Source of the DNA: Viola odorata
Lineage: Eukaryota; Streptophyta; Magnoliopsida; Malpighiales; Violaceae
Assembly (NCBI GenBank): GCA_963691705.1
Contig: OY829541.1
Coordinates: 69,845,189 to 69,909,188, forward strand
DNA length: 64,000 nucleotides
Reading direction: 5' to 3'
Positions 12,401 to 22,500 of the stretch are shown here, piece after piece (position 1 is the stretch's first letter; each line of letters opens with the position of its first letter). The notes under the pieces were generated by a model. It was not told the origin of the DNA and did no database searches. It saw only the letters and a program-made list of their open reading frames with translations. The position numbers and the translations under genes were made by a program.

Positions 12401-13683
12401 TCTTCCAAGTTTTGATGCCATGAACCCTCTGACTCCAGGAGAAACAAAGGACGATTTGGATGCAGTTAATCTCCTGGAGCTGCATTATCCTAGAGAATTC
12501 AATCCAATGCCACCTCCTCTTCCTCCAGTTTAGTGGCGGGCTGGGAAACACCACTCTGATACAGCAGAACACAGACAAGATTCCATATCTGATGCTGCAG
12601 AATGTGGGTTTGATCAAGAACTTCGGGGTACCACTGTAGCTTACCAGCTGAACCCAGCTTCTGCTAATCTAAAACCTACTAGTGAGGGGAAAAAGGAGCA
12701 CAAGGTATGATGGCAACATATAAATGTTGGAATTGTTTCCCTTTAATTTAATTTGTTTACAATTTAGTTGAACATTGAAGGGGCATAGGTGCTCATCTGT
12801 ATCCTTGAATTTTGTTTGCTGCAGCAGGATCAACAGATATTAAACTACCAAAAAGAAGTTAATCACGCTGCAAATGGTAGGGCTACGGATGAGAAGGAAG
12901 ATTTCTTACAGCAAATTAGAACCAAAGTAAGCCAAATACTTCTCTTCAGGTTTAGATTTTGTAATACTAATGGTACATGTAAGTATCTGTCTATCTACTG
13001 AATAGAAAGTCGCACAATGAGGGATATCAATCTCTGGTATTGGGGATCTGGATAGGGGTGGGGATAGGGCTGATTCGTATAATTAAACTTTGCATTAACA
13101 AGCCGTAATGGTTCATGAATTATTACCTTTCAGCAAGAAAACCTTTGCATATATATTTGAATTGTAGAAGGCATTCTAAGGCAAGGCAGTCATAAATTGG
13201 TATTCCTAATTGTTCAAAAGTAAAAGACACTGGCATATACCCACTAGGCCATAGTCAATGCAAGACTCCTGGACCCATTTAACTGGTGCATGAATCCATA
13301 TTCCATAGTATGTCTAACTTAAACATGCATGTATACCTACATGACCAAGAATGTTTACTTCGAATTCATGCAGCCAGCTATTTTTTATTTTATTCTAGCT
13401 AACATGTTCTTGGTATTTATTTTGTACCCCTAGTCATTCAACCTGTGGCGCGCAGCAACAGCAAAATCCGATATCACATCAGGTCATGCCACAAACCATA
13501 AAGTTACCGCAATTTTGAAGAAAGCAAATGCAATCTGCCAGGTTTTCCATTTTTCCTTGCTGTTTTTTCTATTTTTAATCCTTTTCTTCTACTTTTTATT
13601 TGAATTTCATTCCAATCACTGACTCTTATGAATGATATTAGGCTGTTGGAAGTGATGATGGTGACAGTTGGAGTGACACTTGA
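9434..13683 (+). pseudogene. SCAR/WAVE family gene, broken by several frameshifts and stops
   Basis: Similarity to plant SCAR (WAVE) proteins, which activate the ARP2/3 complex in actin nucleation, runs through this locus in exon order. The remains of the SCAR homology domain are TASRSHKLM, then RVQNIEAALPALEK and LAQTSHIHFAY (9434-9573), EWHPR and [17 protein letters not shown] (9768-9890), and EKVQKEKKARKIK (from about 9909). A long middle exon has 634 open codons (10295-12199). The C-terminal WA part includes FLQQIRTK, KVTAILKKANAICQ and the acidic end DDGDSWSDT (stop 13681-13683). Defects are: no first exons; a 12-base duplication near 9456-9479; an extra G at about 9794; a deletion with stop at 9890-9900; frame changes near 10211, 10298 and 12190; and TAG at 12531-12533 where the family has Gln before Trp. 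Introns remain, so it is a duplicated, not processed, pseudogene. Confidence 0.85.
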
Positions 13684-13999
13684 AGTTGAAAGAGTTACTT
13701 GAGCAACTTGTTTTGTAACATGTTTATGTTGTTTTTGAAAAGCAAAGCTATATTACGCGGGAAAAGGTGACGATAGTTGGAGTGGAGCAAAAGGTCTGGG
13801 CTGCTGCATGATGTACATGTGAATAATCCCAATTACTCCATGTAATTAATATGTAGGGGCTTGTTGCTGCTCATGTCTGTATTATGACTTTGTTAAGTAG
13901 TTAGAAGGATAAGCCAATTAGGGCAGTTTGGTGTAATTTTAATCCTTTGGGAAATTATTTACTGTAAGTTCTTGGTAATATGATACTATCCCGTTAACA
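13684..13999. other. 3' flank of SCAR pseudogene
   Basis: AT-rich 3' flanking sequence up to the outer end of the large inverted repeat. No gene seen. Confidence 0.3.
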
Positions 14000-14392
14000 A
14001 AATTGATATAGTACACAAGACATTGGATTCATCAAAAGGGCGCACCCATGCAAACGATTGGGCCATATGCTTCTTCTTTTTTGAAAAGTAAAATTAAAAT
14101 ATCATTTAATTAAAAGAAAACATTTTCCAAAAAAAAACACTTATTTTATTGAATTTTTTATTCCTTTCTCATCTTCAAGTTCCTACCTATTCAACTAAGA
14201 TGTGCCTGTCGCTGGTAACTCCACTGATGAACAGAGTCAGGTTGTCGAAAAGCAGATTGTTTCTTCCTTCATCCAATAGTTTTAGTGACCTTCCAGCTAT
14301 ATCTACCCCTCACTTTGCAGCATTGTCTTCAAAGTACCAACCGTTATGAACTTGTGCACCGTAAAGATATGGACATTGCTATTATAAGAATC

Positions 14393-14650
14393 CTAAACCA
14401 TGATTAAAAACATGGCAACCACATGTATGAGGCTATCATCCTCAATCCCATACTCTAATAGACTTATGTTTTCATCTTCTAGTAATGTTTCTAGCGGCCC
14501 AATAAATAACATTTGAGCTGCCTTATCAACACCCGTTCCCGGTTCAATTGCCTCCTTTAATTCTAAAACAGTTGCGGCAGGCCTAATGGTCAAAGAGGCA
14601 CAAACACCCTCATAGCTAACACGGACGTAGATAAACGGGGATGAGTTCAT
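14393..14650 (-). pseudogene. Ubiquitin-like fold ORF in left arm (possibly intact small gene)
   Basis: This 85-residue frame starts MNSSPFIYVRVSYEGVCASL and includes TVLELKEAIEPGTGV and LLEDENISLLEYGI, with the order of a ubiquitin-like beta-grasp domain (strand, strand, helix, then the 'L.dy.I.d.s.ihvv' strand). The C-terminal Gly-Gly needed for conjugation is absent; it ends VVAMFLIMV. Past its stop, further coding-like sequence (TVHKFITVGTLKTMLQSEG) follows in another frame and is interrupted, so the present ORF looks like a piece of a longer tandem ubiquitin-like protein. It could be a small expressed gene; I rate a broken remnant as more likely. Confidence 0.6.
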
Positions 14651-15091
14651 AGGAAATAAGAAATGTAGTTTTTTTTCTTTAAAGGAGAAGATTGTGTTGA
14701 TTTTATTAATTGTATTTATATGTATTTTCAAAATGTTACATGTGCTTTAGTTGCAATAAATAAGATACAAATGATTTTCAAAAGAAATGTCATATGGACA
14801 GTGCTCATATGATCGCTCCCTGTGATGTAAGAGAAAGTATGTGCAGCTCAGAAGTTCATGGGCCTTGTTTCTCTTAACTATTCTGAGCTGCACATACTTA
14901 AACATTACTTAAACATTACGGGGAGCGATCATAAGAGCACTGTCCGTATGACATTTCTTTTGAAAATCATTTGTATCTTATTTATTGCAACTAAAACACA
15001 TATAGCATTTTGAAAATACATATAAATACAATTAATAAAATCAACACAATCTTCTCCTTTAAAGAAAAAAAAGCTACATTTTTTATTTCCT

Positions 15092-15271
15092 ATGGACTCA
15101 TCACCGTTTATCTACGTCCGTGTTAGCTATGAGGGTGTTTGTGCCTATTTGACCATTAGGCATGCCGCAACTGTTTTAGAATTAGAGGCAATTGAACAGG
15201 GAACGAGGGTTGATAAGGCACAACTGTTATTTATTGGGCCGTTACTAGAAGATGAAAACAAATGGGATTGA
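15092..15271 (+). pseudogene. Ubiquitin-like ORF in right arm, truncated copy
   Basis: This is a mirror copy of the left-arm ORF, starting MDSSPFIYVRVSYEGVCAYL. Relative to the left copy it lacks one Lys, one Ala and a three-residue block, all in-frame changes, and then a further deletion after LLEDEN shifts the frame and gives a stop at 15269-15271 (59 residues). The lost frame (EDDSLIHVV) continues downstream. Reading direction is away from the repeat centre, opposite to the left copy. Confidence 0.65.
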
Positions 15272-15772
15272 GGATGATAGCCTCATACATGTGGTTGCCA
15301 TGTTTTTAATCATGGTTCAGGATTCTTATAGTAGTAATATCCATATCCTTACCGTGCACAAGTTCATAACGGTTGGTAATTTGAAGACAATGCTGGAAAG
15401 TGAGGGGTAGATATAGCTGGAAGTCACTAAAACTATTGGATGAAGGAAGAAACAATCTGTTTTTCGACAACCTGACTCTGCTGAGTGGAGTTACCATCAA
15501 CAGTCACATATTAGCTGAATAAGATAGAACTTGAAGATGAGAAAGTAATAAAGGAATAAAAAATTCAATAAAATAAGTGTTTTTTTTTTTGGAAAATGTT
15601 TTCTTTTCAATTCTTTTAATTAAATGATGATGGGAGTGTATATTTTAATTTTACTTTTCAAAAAAGAAGAAGCATATGGCCATCAATCGTTTGAATCCTG
15701 CATGGGTGCGGCCTTTTGATGAATCGAATGTCTTACCAATGTCTTGTGTACTACTGAGAAAGATATCAATTT

Positions 15773-16189
15773 GCTACATTTGATTGCAACAATGTGAACA
15801 AATAAGTTATGTTCACTGATTCATTAAAAGGGACAATATCTGAAGTTTCTCTCTAGATTACTAAATATTGAGATTTTAAAAGTTATGTTTTCTATTGCAA
15901 TCATGCCTTGAAAGAAACAAGGAGTTGCCTCTATGCACCGGTTTCATTCAAGTCTTGCAACATTTAGATCTCTAGAGAGCAGAAAATGGCAATTATCAAG
16001 TACAACGGCAACCAAGCATTTATCTACACACTCAACATCTCCCCACTCTAAATTCAGTTGAACATAAACCAATGCCTCAATGCCAAACTTTGCAATTGCA
16101 AAGTACTGTATTAATATTAATCCTACCAATTAATAATTCAAAATAAGTAAAGCAAGCATAGCGGAACAAAACTTAGAATTCGTAATTAC
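15773..16189. other. Spacer with no supported gene
   Basis: Intron-like AT-rich sequence downstream of the TYW1 N-terminal fragment. The exon that should carry the radical-SAM cysteine cluster of TYW1 is not present here. Confidence 0.35.
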
Positions 16190-16657
16190 CTATGACTCTC
16201 AATGCCATAAAATGAATGCTTGTAGCAACCTCCTCGTCCTCTAAGCTGCGACTTAGTCCATCTACAAATTTTAACACCACTATGTGAACCGATAATTTTG
16301 TAGCCCTGAAAAATTTTAAAACAACAAATCAAACCAGAAACATTAACAAAATCATAAATGCAAAACTATCACAAAATGCCATACCTGTTTTTCTAAGCTC
16401 GCTCTTATAACTGGAGTCACCATTTCTTTTACACCATTCAACTCCTTCTCACTCGCAACCAGCACTCCACCAGCCCGCCTCGAAGGGCCTTTCCCTGCAA
16501 TATCTTCCAAATCAACAATCCCATTCTCACAATTCTCCCCCTCCACTTCATCTCCGTCTTCGTCAAAATCATCATTATCACTTACTTTGGGCCGTGCACC
16601 AAATTGCACAGCGCCCATGGCATACCAAATTGCACAGCCCATGGTATACTTTCGCAA
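16190..16657 (-). pseudogene. TYW1: TYW1 fragment, end of flavodoxin/linker part and start of radical-SAM part
   Basis: Two minus-strand exons are visible. The upstream one (to 16385) reads DFDEDGDEVEGENCENGIVD, then LEDIAGKGPSRR and NGVKEMVTPVIRASLEKQ. The next (16305-16190) reads GYKIIGSHSGVKICRWTKSQ and then LRGRGGCYKHSFYGIESHR, ending at a normal donor in phase 2. This is the linker and the segment just before the CxxxCxxC cluster of plant TYW1. The exon with the cluster and everything up to the last two exons are missing here. The start of the frame contains a short tandem duplication (ATGGGC.GTGCAATTTGG twice, 16580-16640) and no flavodoxin domain. The last exons lie at 7.2-7.6 kb on the same strand, as if one gene had been opened. 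Confidence 0.85.
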
Positions 16658-17103
16658 GCCTTTGCTTCGTTTACTCTGTCATACAATACAAATTGTAGCT
16701 CAAACTAATGTGCAAATCCAACCATTTCCTATGCATCTAAAAAATTAAGCAATCCCTTACTACAATTTTAATCCTTGCATTACAAAATTAGCAAGTTTTT
16801 TCATCGGTGAATGAATTTGTAGGTTGTATTTAGATTATCACAATTATAGTTCTGCAATCAAACAAATAACACTAAGGAAATTAACAATATTTCATGCTTA
16901 GTAAGGAATCGACACAAAATATCTAATAATAACAAAACAAATAATTAATCAACAACGGGCTCAAAGAACCCCAAAAACAACACCAAACCTTTAGAGAAAA
17001 ACAGAAGATGAAAGGAGCAGTTTAAGGAATTGGAAGGAAGCTGTGCAATATTTTCCAGATCAATGCTTAAAATAAAACAACTATTAAATTACTTACCAAA
17101 ACT

Positions 17104-17280
17104 TCAATCCTCCTCCATCCAATTTTCCAGTTCATTCTCTTCCAGTTTCGCCAGCCGTCGCGCCTCAGCTCCCTTAGCGGCGGCCTCCGCTCGTTTCTCT
17201 GACTCCTCTTCGCAAGCTTTCTTTGTCGTCGAATTTGCGGCGGAATCCACGCTTGCCGTTTGTTGGAGGTGATATGTCTG
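17104..17280 (-). pseudogene. CCDC124-like coiled-coil fragment
   Basis: One minus-strand frame reads EEESEKRAEAAAKGAEARRL and then AKLEENELE before a stop (TGA, complement of 17104-17106). This matches, from memory, the charged helix of coiled-coil domain protein 124, a conserved ribosome-associated protein. Neither the conserved N-terminus (MPKK.G.N.K) nor the C-terminal domain is present. The frame begins behind a possible splice acceptor. It may be a captured or duplicated exon. Because the matched stretch is short and low-complexity, the assignment is moderate. Confidence 0.5.
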
Positions 17281-17464
17281 CCATGGTGAGGATAGAGCTG
17301 CAACTTGAATGAGAAGATGCAGAGCAGGTTAAGAGAGAGAGGGGTAGAGGGTTTTTGGGAGCCGATAAAATCATAAAATCTTAGAAAACTGAACAAAGAT
17401 ATTGTTTTAACTTAAAACACTTGTGAGGGAAAGATTGGCGGCTTCGGTGGTTGCTGGTTGGGTT

Positions 17465-17495
17465 GAGAGGGAGAGGGAGAGGGAGAGGGAGAGGG
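17465..17495. repeat. GAGAGG hexamer microsatellite
   Basis: About five tandem copies of GAGAGG/GGGAGA. A simple repeat with no gene implied. Confidence 0.85.
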
Positions 17496-17834
17496 TGTTT
17501 GTTGTCGGCGATTAGGGTTATAAACTTATGCTTATATAGTTAGGGTTAATAGGTGGGTTGGATCGGTTATAAGCGGGTTTTAAAAACTCGACCTACTATC
17601 CGACCAAACCCAACTATAACGGGTCGGTTATATAACCGTTACCCGCGGTTATGGCAGTTATGTTCTTTTGACGGGTTGAATCAGGTCGGTTATATGGGTC
17701 AGACGGATTGGGTCGGTCTTTGTACAGACTTTTGGGGTTTGGCTATAGGGATTTAGGAACGTTAACGGAAAAGATGAAATCTTTAACGTTAATTAGAGAT
17801 GACTGGAAGTGGAATCCACTGTTGAAGAAGAAGA

Positions 17835-18340
17835 GTTATCAGAACCGGACCGGACAGCGAACCGTTTTCGCCAATTTGGTGGTTCAACCGGGTTGAACCA
17901 GATTGTAGATGTTGGTCCGTCCGGAACCGTTTACACATTAAACCGGTAAATCTTAGACGATAAAATCGGATTGAACCGGCTGGTTTTTACTGTAGCATTT
18001 TATAATATATCAAAAAATATTATTAAAATTGAAAAAGTCCAAAAGCGACGTCGTTTTGGCACCCAAAACGACGTCGTTTTGGTTGCCTCTCTGATGGGTT
18101 GACCCATGCCTGTAATGGGCCGGCCCATCAAATTTAAAAAAAAAAAAACCAAACCAAAACGGCGTCGTTTTGGTTTGGCTAATCAAACCTGCCGGTTCGC
18201 CGGTTACATAAAAATCGACCGGTTTGATCGGTTGAATCCTGTTTACATGCTTATCCGGTCCGATAGCTGAATCGAACCGAAAACTTGAAAAATACCAGTT
18301 GAACTGGACGGACCGGTCGGTCCGGTCCGGTTCTGATAAC
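17835..18340. mobile_element. Non-autonomous element with GTTATCAGAACCGGACCGG inverted ends
   Basis: A 506-bp element bounded by near-perfect 19-21-bp terminal inverted repeats (GTTATCAGAACCGGACCGG at the left and its reverse complement at 18320-18340). The interior is rich in CCGGTT and contains palindromes of the AAAACGACGTCGTTTTGG type. Both flanks contain GAAGAAGAAGA, compatible with a target duplication of about 9-12 bp, but that sequence is low-complexity. There is no transposase frame. A Mutator-like origin is possible but unproven. Confidence 0.72.
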
Positions 18341-18372
18341 ATGAAGAAGAAGAGGACGGCAAGGTTTGCTAA

Positions 18373-18872
18373 GGGTCTGTTTGGCGTTCCGGTTCTAGTC
18401 CGAAAAGTGCTGTGGCAAAAGTACTGTAGGAAAAGTACTTCTGGAAAAACTAGTATGCTGTTTGATAAACATTTCTTAAAAGTGCTGTGGGAAACGAGAA
18501 ATTGTTTGGTAAACATTTCTTAAAAGCTAGTTAGAGTATAAAATCCATTTAAAAAAAATTAATAAAAATAGGAAAAGTGGATCTAGAATTACTTATCATA
18601 AGATGGAGATTTTATTGTGATAGTTTTTAATTTATTTTGTTTTAGTATATAAAGTATAAAAATGAATTTAAAATGAAAAAAAAAAAAAGGAGAGAGAGGG
18701 CAAAAGCTCAACTGGAGCAATTTGCTCCAGTGAGGAAAGGAGGAGGGCCAAGGCAAAATTGAGTAGAGCTTTGTAGGAAGCTCGTTTCTAAAGGTGTTAC
18801 CAAACACCACTTTCCAGCTTCTTAGTTTTGAAACCAACTTTTGGAAACCAAAAGTGTTTCCCAAACAGGCAC
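18373..18872. mobile_element. Tourist-like (PIF/Harbinger) MITE, copy A
   Basis: A 500-bp element flanked by the 3-bp target duplication TAA (18370-18372 and 18873-18875). Ends are GGGTCTGTTTGG and the reverse complement of GTGCCTGTTTGG. It is clearly related in sequence and length to copy B at 37.6-38.2 kb; both contain a CTGGAGCA..TGCTCCAG palindrome and a run of AGGAAAAGTGGATCTAGAAT. No coding capacity. Confidence 0.85.
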
Positions 18873-18875
18873 TAA

Positions 18876-19571
18876 CTTGGTGCCGTGGCTGTGGAGATAA
18901 TGGGCCACATTGAATTAAATTTGGACTTAATTGGGCCTTCTGTAGACTTTGTTGGGCCTTATTTGATTGGGCTTACCCGTCCAAAACAAATTTGTCATTT
19001 TCATGCTGGTGGTAAAAATATAGAGCTTGGATCATGTTTAAATTTCACCTCAGTCTGTTAAAAAAAAAATATAACTTATATTCCTATCGGCAAATAATTT
19101 AGCAATAAAAAAGTTTTCACAAACTAATTTTCATAAAAGTCCTAGCATAACTATACGAAACTTGCATTTGACGGATTACTAGTAAGCAGTTGATGTGAGT
19201 AATTGTTATGCACGTATTTTTATACACTAATCAATACGTGCATAACAATTACATGCTAAAAACACTTTAACTCAATATGCAAACGATGAATTAGAGTATA
19301 ACAAAGTTCAACAGAGTAGGAAACATCCAGGAGAAGAAACAAAATAAGACTATACTATGATTTTCCGATTACACTATGTTGTAACATGAATGATTTTGGT
19401 TGAACGTATAATATACATCATAGAAAAGGATTTCGTATCATTTGTTTTGATATGAAGGCAGCAGAAGGAAGAAAAAAAACACAAAAATGCCCTCAACTCT
19501 TTTCTTTTCTCTGGTTCCTATTTTTTCAATCACAGCTGCACAAATACAGGCAATATGTAGAGAGATTCCAT
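18876..19571. other. Intergenic and probable 3' UTR of the PMT28-like gene
   Basis: AT-rich flank containing a perfect short inverted repeat (listed separately). The part from about 19440 may be 3' UTR of the minus-strand methyltransferase gene. Confidence 0.35.
19199..19252. repeat. Perfect 19-bp inverted repeat with 16-base loop
   Basis: GTAATTGTTATGCACGTAT at 19199-19217 is exactly complementary to 19234-19252. It may be a small MITE remnant or a hairpin. It lies about 0.3 kb beyond the end of the PMT28-like gene. Confidence 0.85.
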
Positions 19572-22500
19572 CTATGGCCGCCAAATGGTTTTTTGTGCAC
19601 ACAGTAAACCCTCTTTATCCTGAACAAAAGTCATGCGGATTTCCCAATGCAAACTTCTCAGAAGTCCCTCCAATAGATCTAGTATCTCAACCTTGTCGCG
19701 GATGATCGCCCAACCACCAGGCCGTAGTATCCGATCCATCTCAACAACGATTGATACAGGCTGTTTACACCTGCAAAAGTTACAGTTTCGTGGCGTTTAA
19801 GGAGAAATGTGGTGGGGCAAAAGCTGAGTGAAATGCATAGATGGACAATCCAGCATTTCTGAAATCTATCTAAAAATACATGTTCAGTGCTGACTGAACA
19901 TCTAAAGCAATGAAATATAGTTCAATTGACCGAACTGAAGGCCTTGAGCAGGTGAATATTGATGCAATATACTTCTAAATGCAAAGCTAACCACCATCCA
20001 TCTTAGTCACAACCCACATCAATCAACCCAAGATAGCGACAACGGCAAAATAAATGGGGAGAGAATTCCTAACCTGTTCTTTAGCCGTGAAAACAGATGA
20101 TCAGCGTGCAGAAGATCATATGATCTTGGATATGTGCCGAATGGCTCACACCAATCATGGTATACCCCAGCAAGCCCGCGCTCATATATAATAGGAAGTG
20201 TGTCTGGTGCATGGACAGGAACCACATTCATCACCCAAACATTATGTTGCACAAGAGCTGCAGCAAATCTGTATTTCAACAAGAAGAAGTTTACCACTTT
20301 ATTTCCTCAAATGACTTGTTTGCACAATCAATGCAAATTTCAAGAGGAAATAGAAATTATTGAGCTGTTTCAATGGCATACCCTCCGTTGATAGCTTTCA
20401 TGTCCATTATATTCCGAACACCTGACCACTCAATACCCATTCCAGTGAGATAGGACTTCTCAACAATATCTTTCCAGTGTGCCGTGTCTGAAATCAGTTT
20501 TTCTCTGTTGTTCATCCAGTCAGGATACGTCTCGAGCCTCTTGGGTCATTCGTCAGGCCACTCTGTCCCATGTTGTTCAATTGCAGATGGGATAGTGTGC
20601 AAGCAAGTCTTCAAGGGAACATACCTGATAAGAAGATACAGTTCTGGTCAGCACATTAAATCCATTAAAGATTAGTGTGGCAACCAGCGAAGTTGTAATG
20701 AGTTAAAGAAGCCAAAAAACAAAATAAGCACAGAGTATAGATAACAAGTCAGACTACAGAAAAATGGAGCCTAACTGTAACCAAGGATAGAGTTCCTGCA
20801 TTGAAAGGTAGAATATTTTGGTCACATTAGGCATTCCCACAGATGGACAACTATACACTCAAGTGTCATTAAGGCGATCTAACATTCAAATTTAATGATA
20901 TTCAGTTTACAAGGTACAATATCGGCGCAATTTTTTAAAACAAGATGATTTACATTAAAAACAAGATCACCTAGCCTTACCAAGCAGCATCTGGGTTTTC
21001 ATTCTCCTTGCACAGAGGTGGATTTTTCTTCCTTCTCAACTCATATATATCATTTTCCTCGGGCTTCTGATATATCTTAACACCCACTTCACCGACTTCA
21101 TCAGTTTTATGAGCCAGGACATTCCAACAGATTGATGCCGTTAATGTGGTCATGGCTGGAAAGGAAAGAAGTGTCGAGGTCAACATGGAGGCTTTTGGTC
21201 AATAGCTGATGCATCACATGTGACAAAAGGCTAATTCTTGTCTACTTTTGTATGGACTTGGGTGTTAAAACCCACCAAAAGAAATGTTTGGCACTGTGCA
21301 CTGTGTGCTACAGAATCCTTCTTATTGCCATGAAAGGAAAACAAAATAAGAGGCAAGCATTGATTTCCCTTGGAGTCAAGCAGATGATGGATCTAACTAA
21401 TCATTGGAAGTCCCGACATGCACGTGGATGGTTACAATATCTGAATCTAGAATGGTTTGGAAGATGTTTATCAACCTACACCCATAGAAAGCCTCATTAT
21501 CTACCTATTGACAATTAGATCAGTTCATCTCATCCATGCCATCAAAACAGGAAACGCCTTAACAATCTAGTCAGCCAAAGGGGGGATACAAAAGATGCCA
21601 TCACAGTTCCAGAGAGCCAATTTAATCAGATGAAAAAGAGAAAAAAGTTTCAAAAGATATATGGGAATAAACCTTCTTCCTCTTCAATGCTGTCATGTTT
21701 AGTTGACAAAATAAAGTATCCTCCTGGTCTTAGAATCCTATTCATCTCTAGAAGAAGCTTGCCCCCTAAAAAAGTGATGATATCCTGTCAATGAAATAAT
21801 TCAACACTAAACATGAAATTAAGGATACCTAGAAAGGAAACAAATACATACCGTGTGAATGCCAAGGAATGCTGCACCCACCACAGTGAATGGCATCAAA
21901 AACATCGCTCGCGAAAGGAAGCCTTCTAGTCCCTAATGGGCTAACAATTGCCGGGAAACCCCGCTCCAGCGCAACCTGAGCCAGGTCAACAAGGTCATCC
22001 TTTAAGCCAAGTGAAAATGTCAGCACCTCCTTATCAAGCAGAGTGGCACCAAAACTTGAATCTCCACATCCAGTGTCCAGCACAACACGAATCTTCTTTC
22101 CCCATTCAATGTCTGGAACCATCTATCATACCGCATGAAGAGCAGAAAGTTATACCAATTGACATATAAACACTGTTATTTATGTCAGCATAGTGCTATG
22201 AGAACAGCTAATTATCAATATGGGAGCTTCTTTGATGAACAAGTGACTTTCAACAGGCCGTAACATCTCATCTCTCACAAATGTCACAGATATTTAAAGT
22301 CCACTGTATGTGAAATGCATAGTGATATATAATGATAGGAAATGCAGCTGCAGCTAGGAGGATACATAATGAATCAATGATACAACATAGCTTAAGAAAA
22401 GTACAAAAGACTAACTTCCTCAATCGATTCAAGGTAGTGCTGAACTCCACCCTTGAATTCAGATTGGTTTCCAGGGAAGGTAAGATATTCTCCAGACCGC

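Larger units (their letters stand above)
14000..15772. repeat. Large imperfect inverted repeat, arms about 0.85-0.89 kb, 27-base loop
   Basis: The left arm (14000-14853) and right arm (14881-15772) are reverse complements apart from scattered small indels and substitutions. The outermost match is AAATTGATAT / ATATCAATTT and the innermost is GTATGTGCAGCTCAGAA (14837-14853) / TTCTGAGCTGCACATAC (14881-14897). Each arm carries a ubiquitin-like coding remnant reading outward from the centre. A transcript through both arms would fold into a very long hairpin. No clear target-site duplication is seen at the outer ends. Confidence 0.9.

Noticed and set aside
13740..13790. Second copy of the SCAR acidic tail (GGTGACGATAGTTGGAGTGGAGC)
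   Set aside because: The match is about 15 bases with a gap, in non-coding flank; too short to call a duplicated exon.
15944..16129. Minus-strand frame downstream of the TYW1 fragment
   Set aside because: It does not match the next part of TYW1 or any family I know; it is probably intron sequence.
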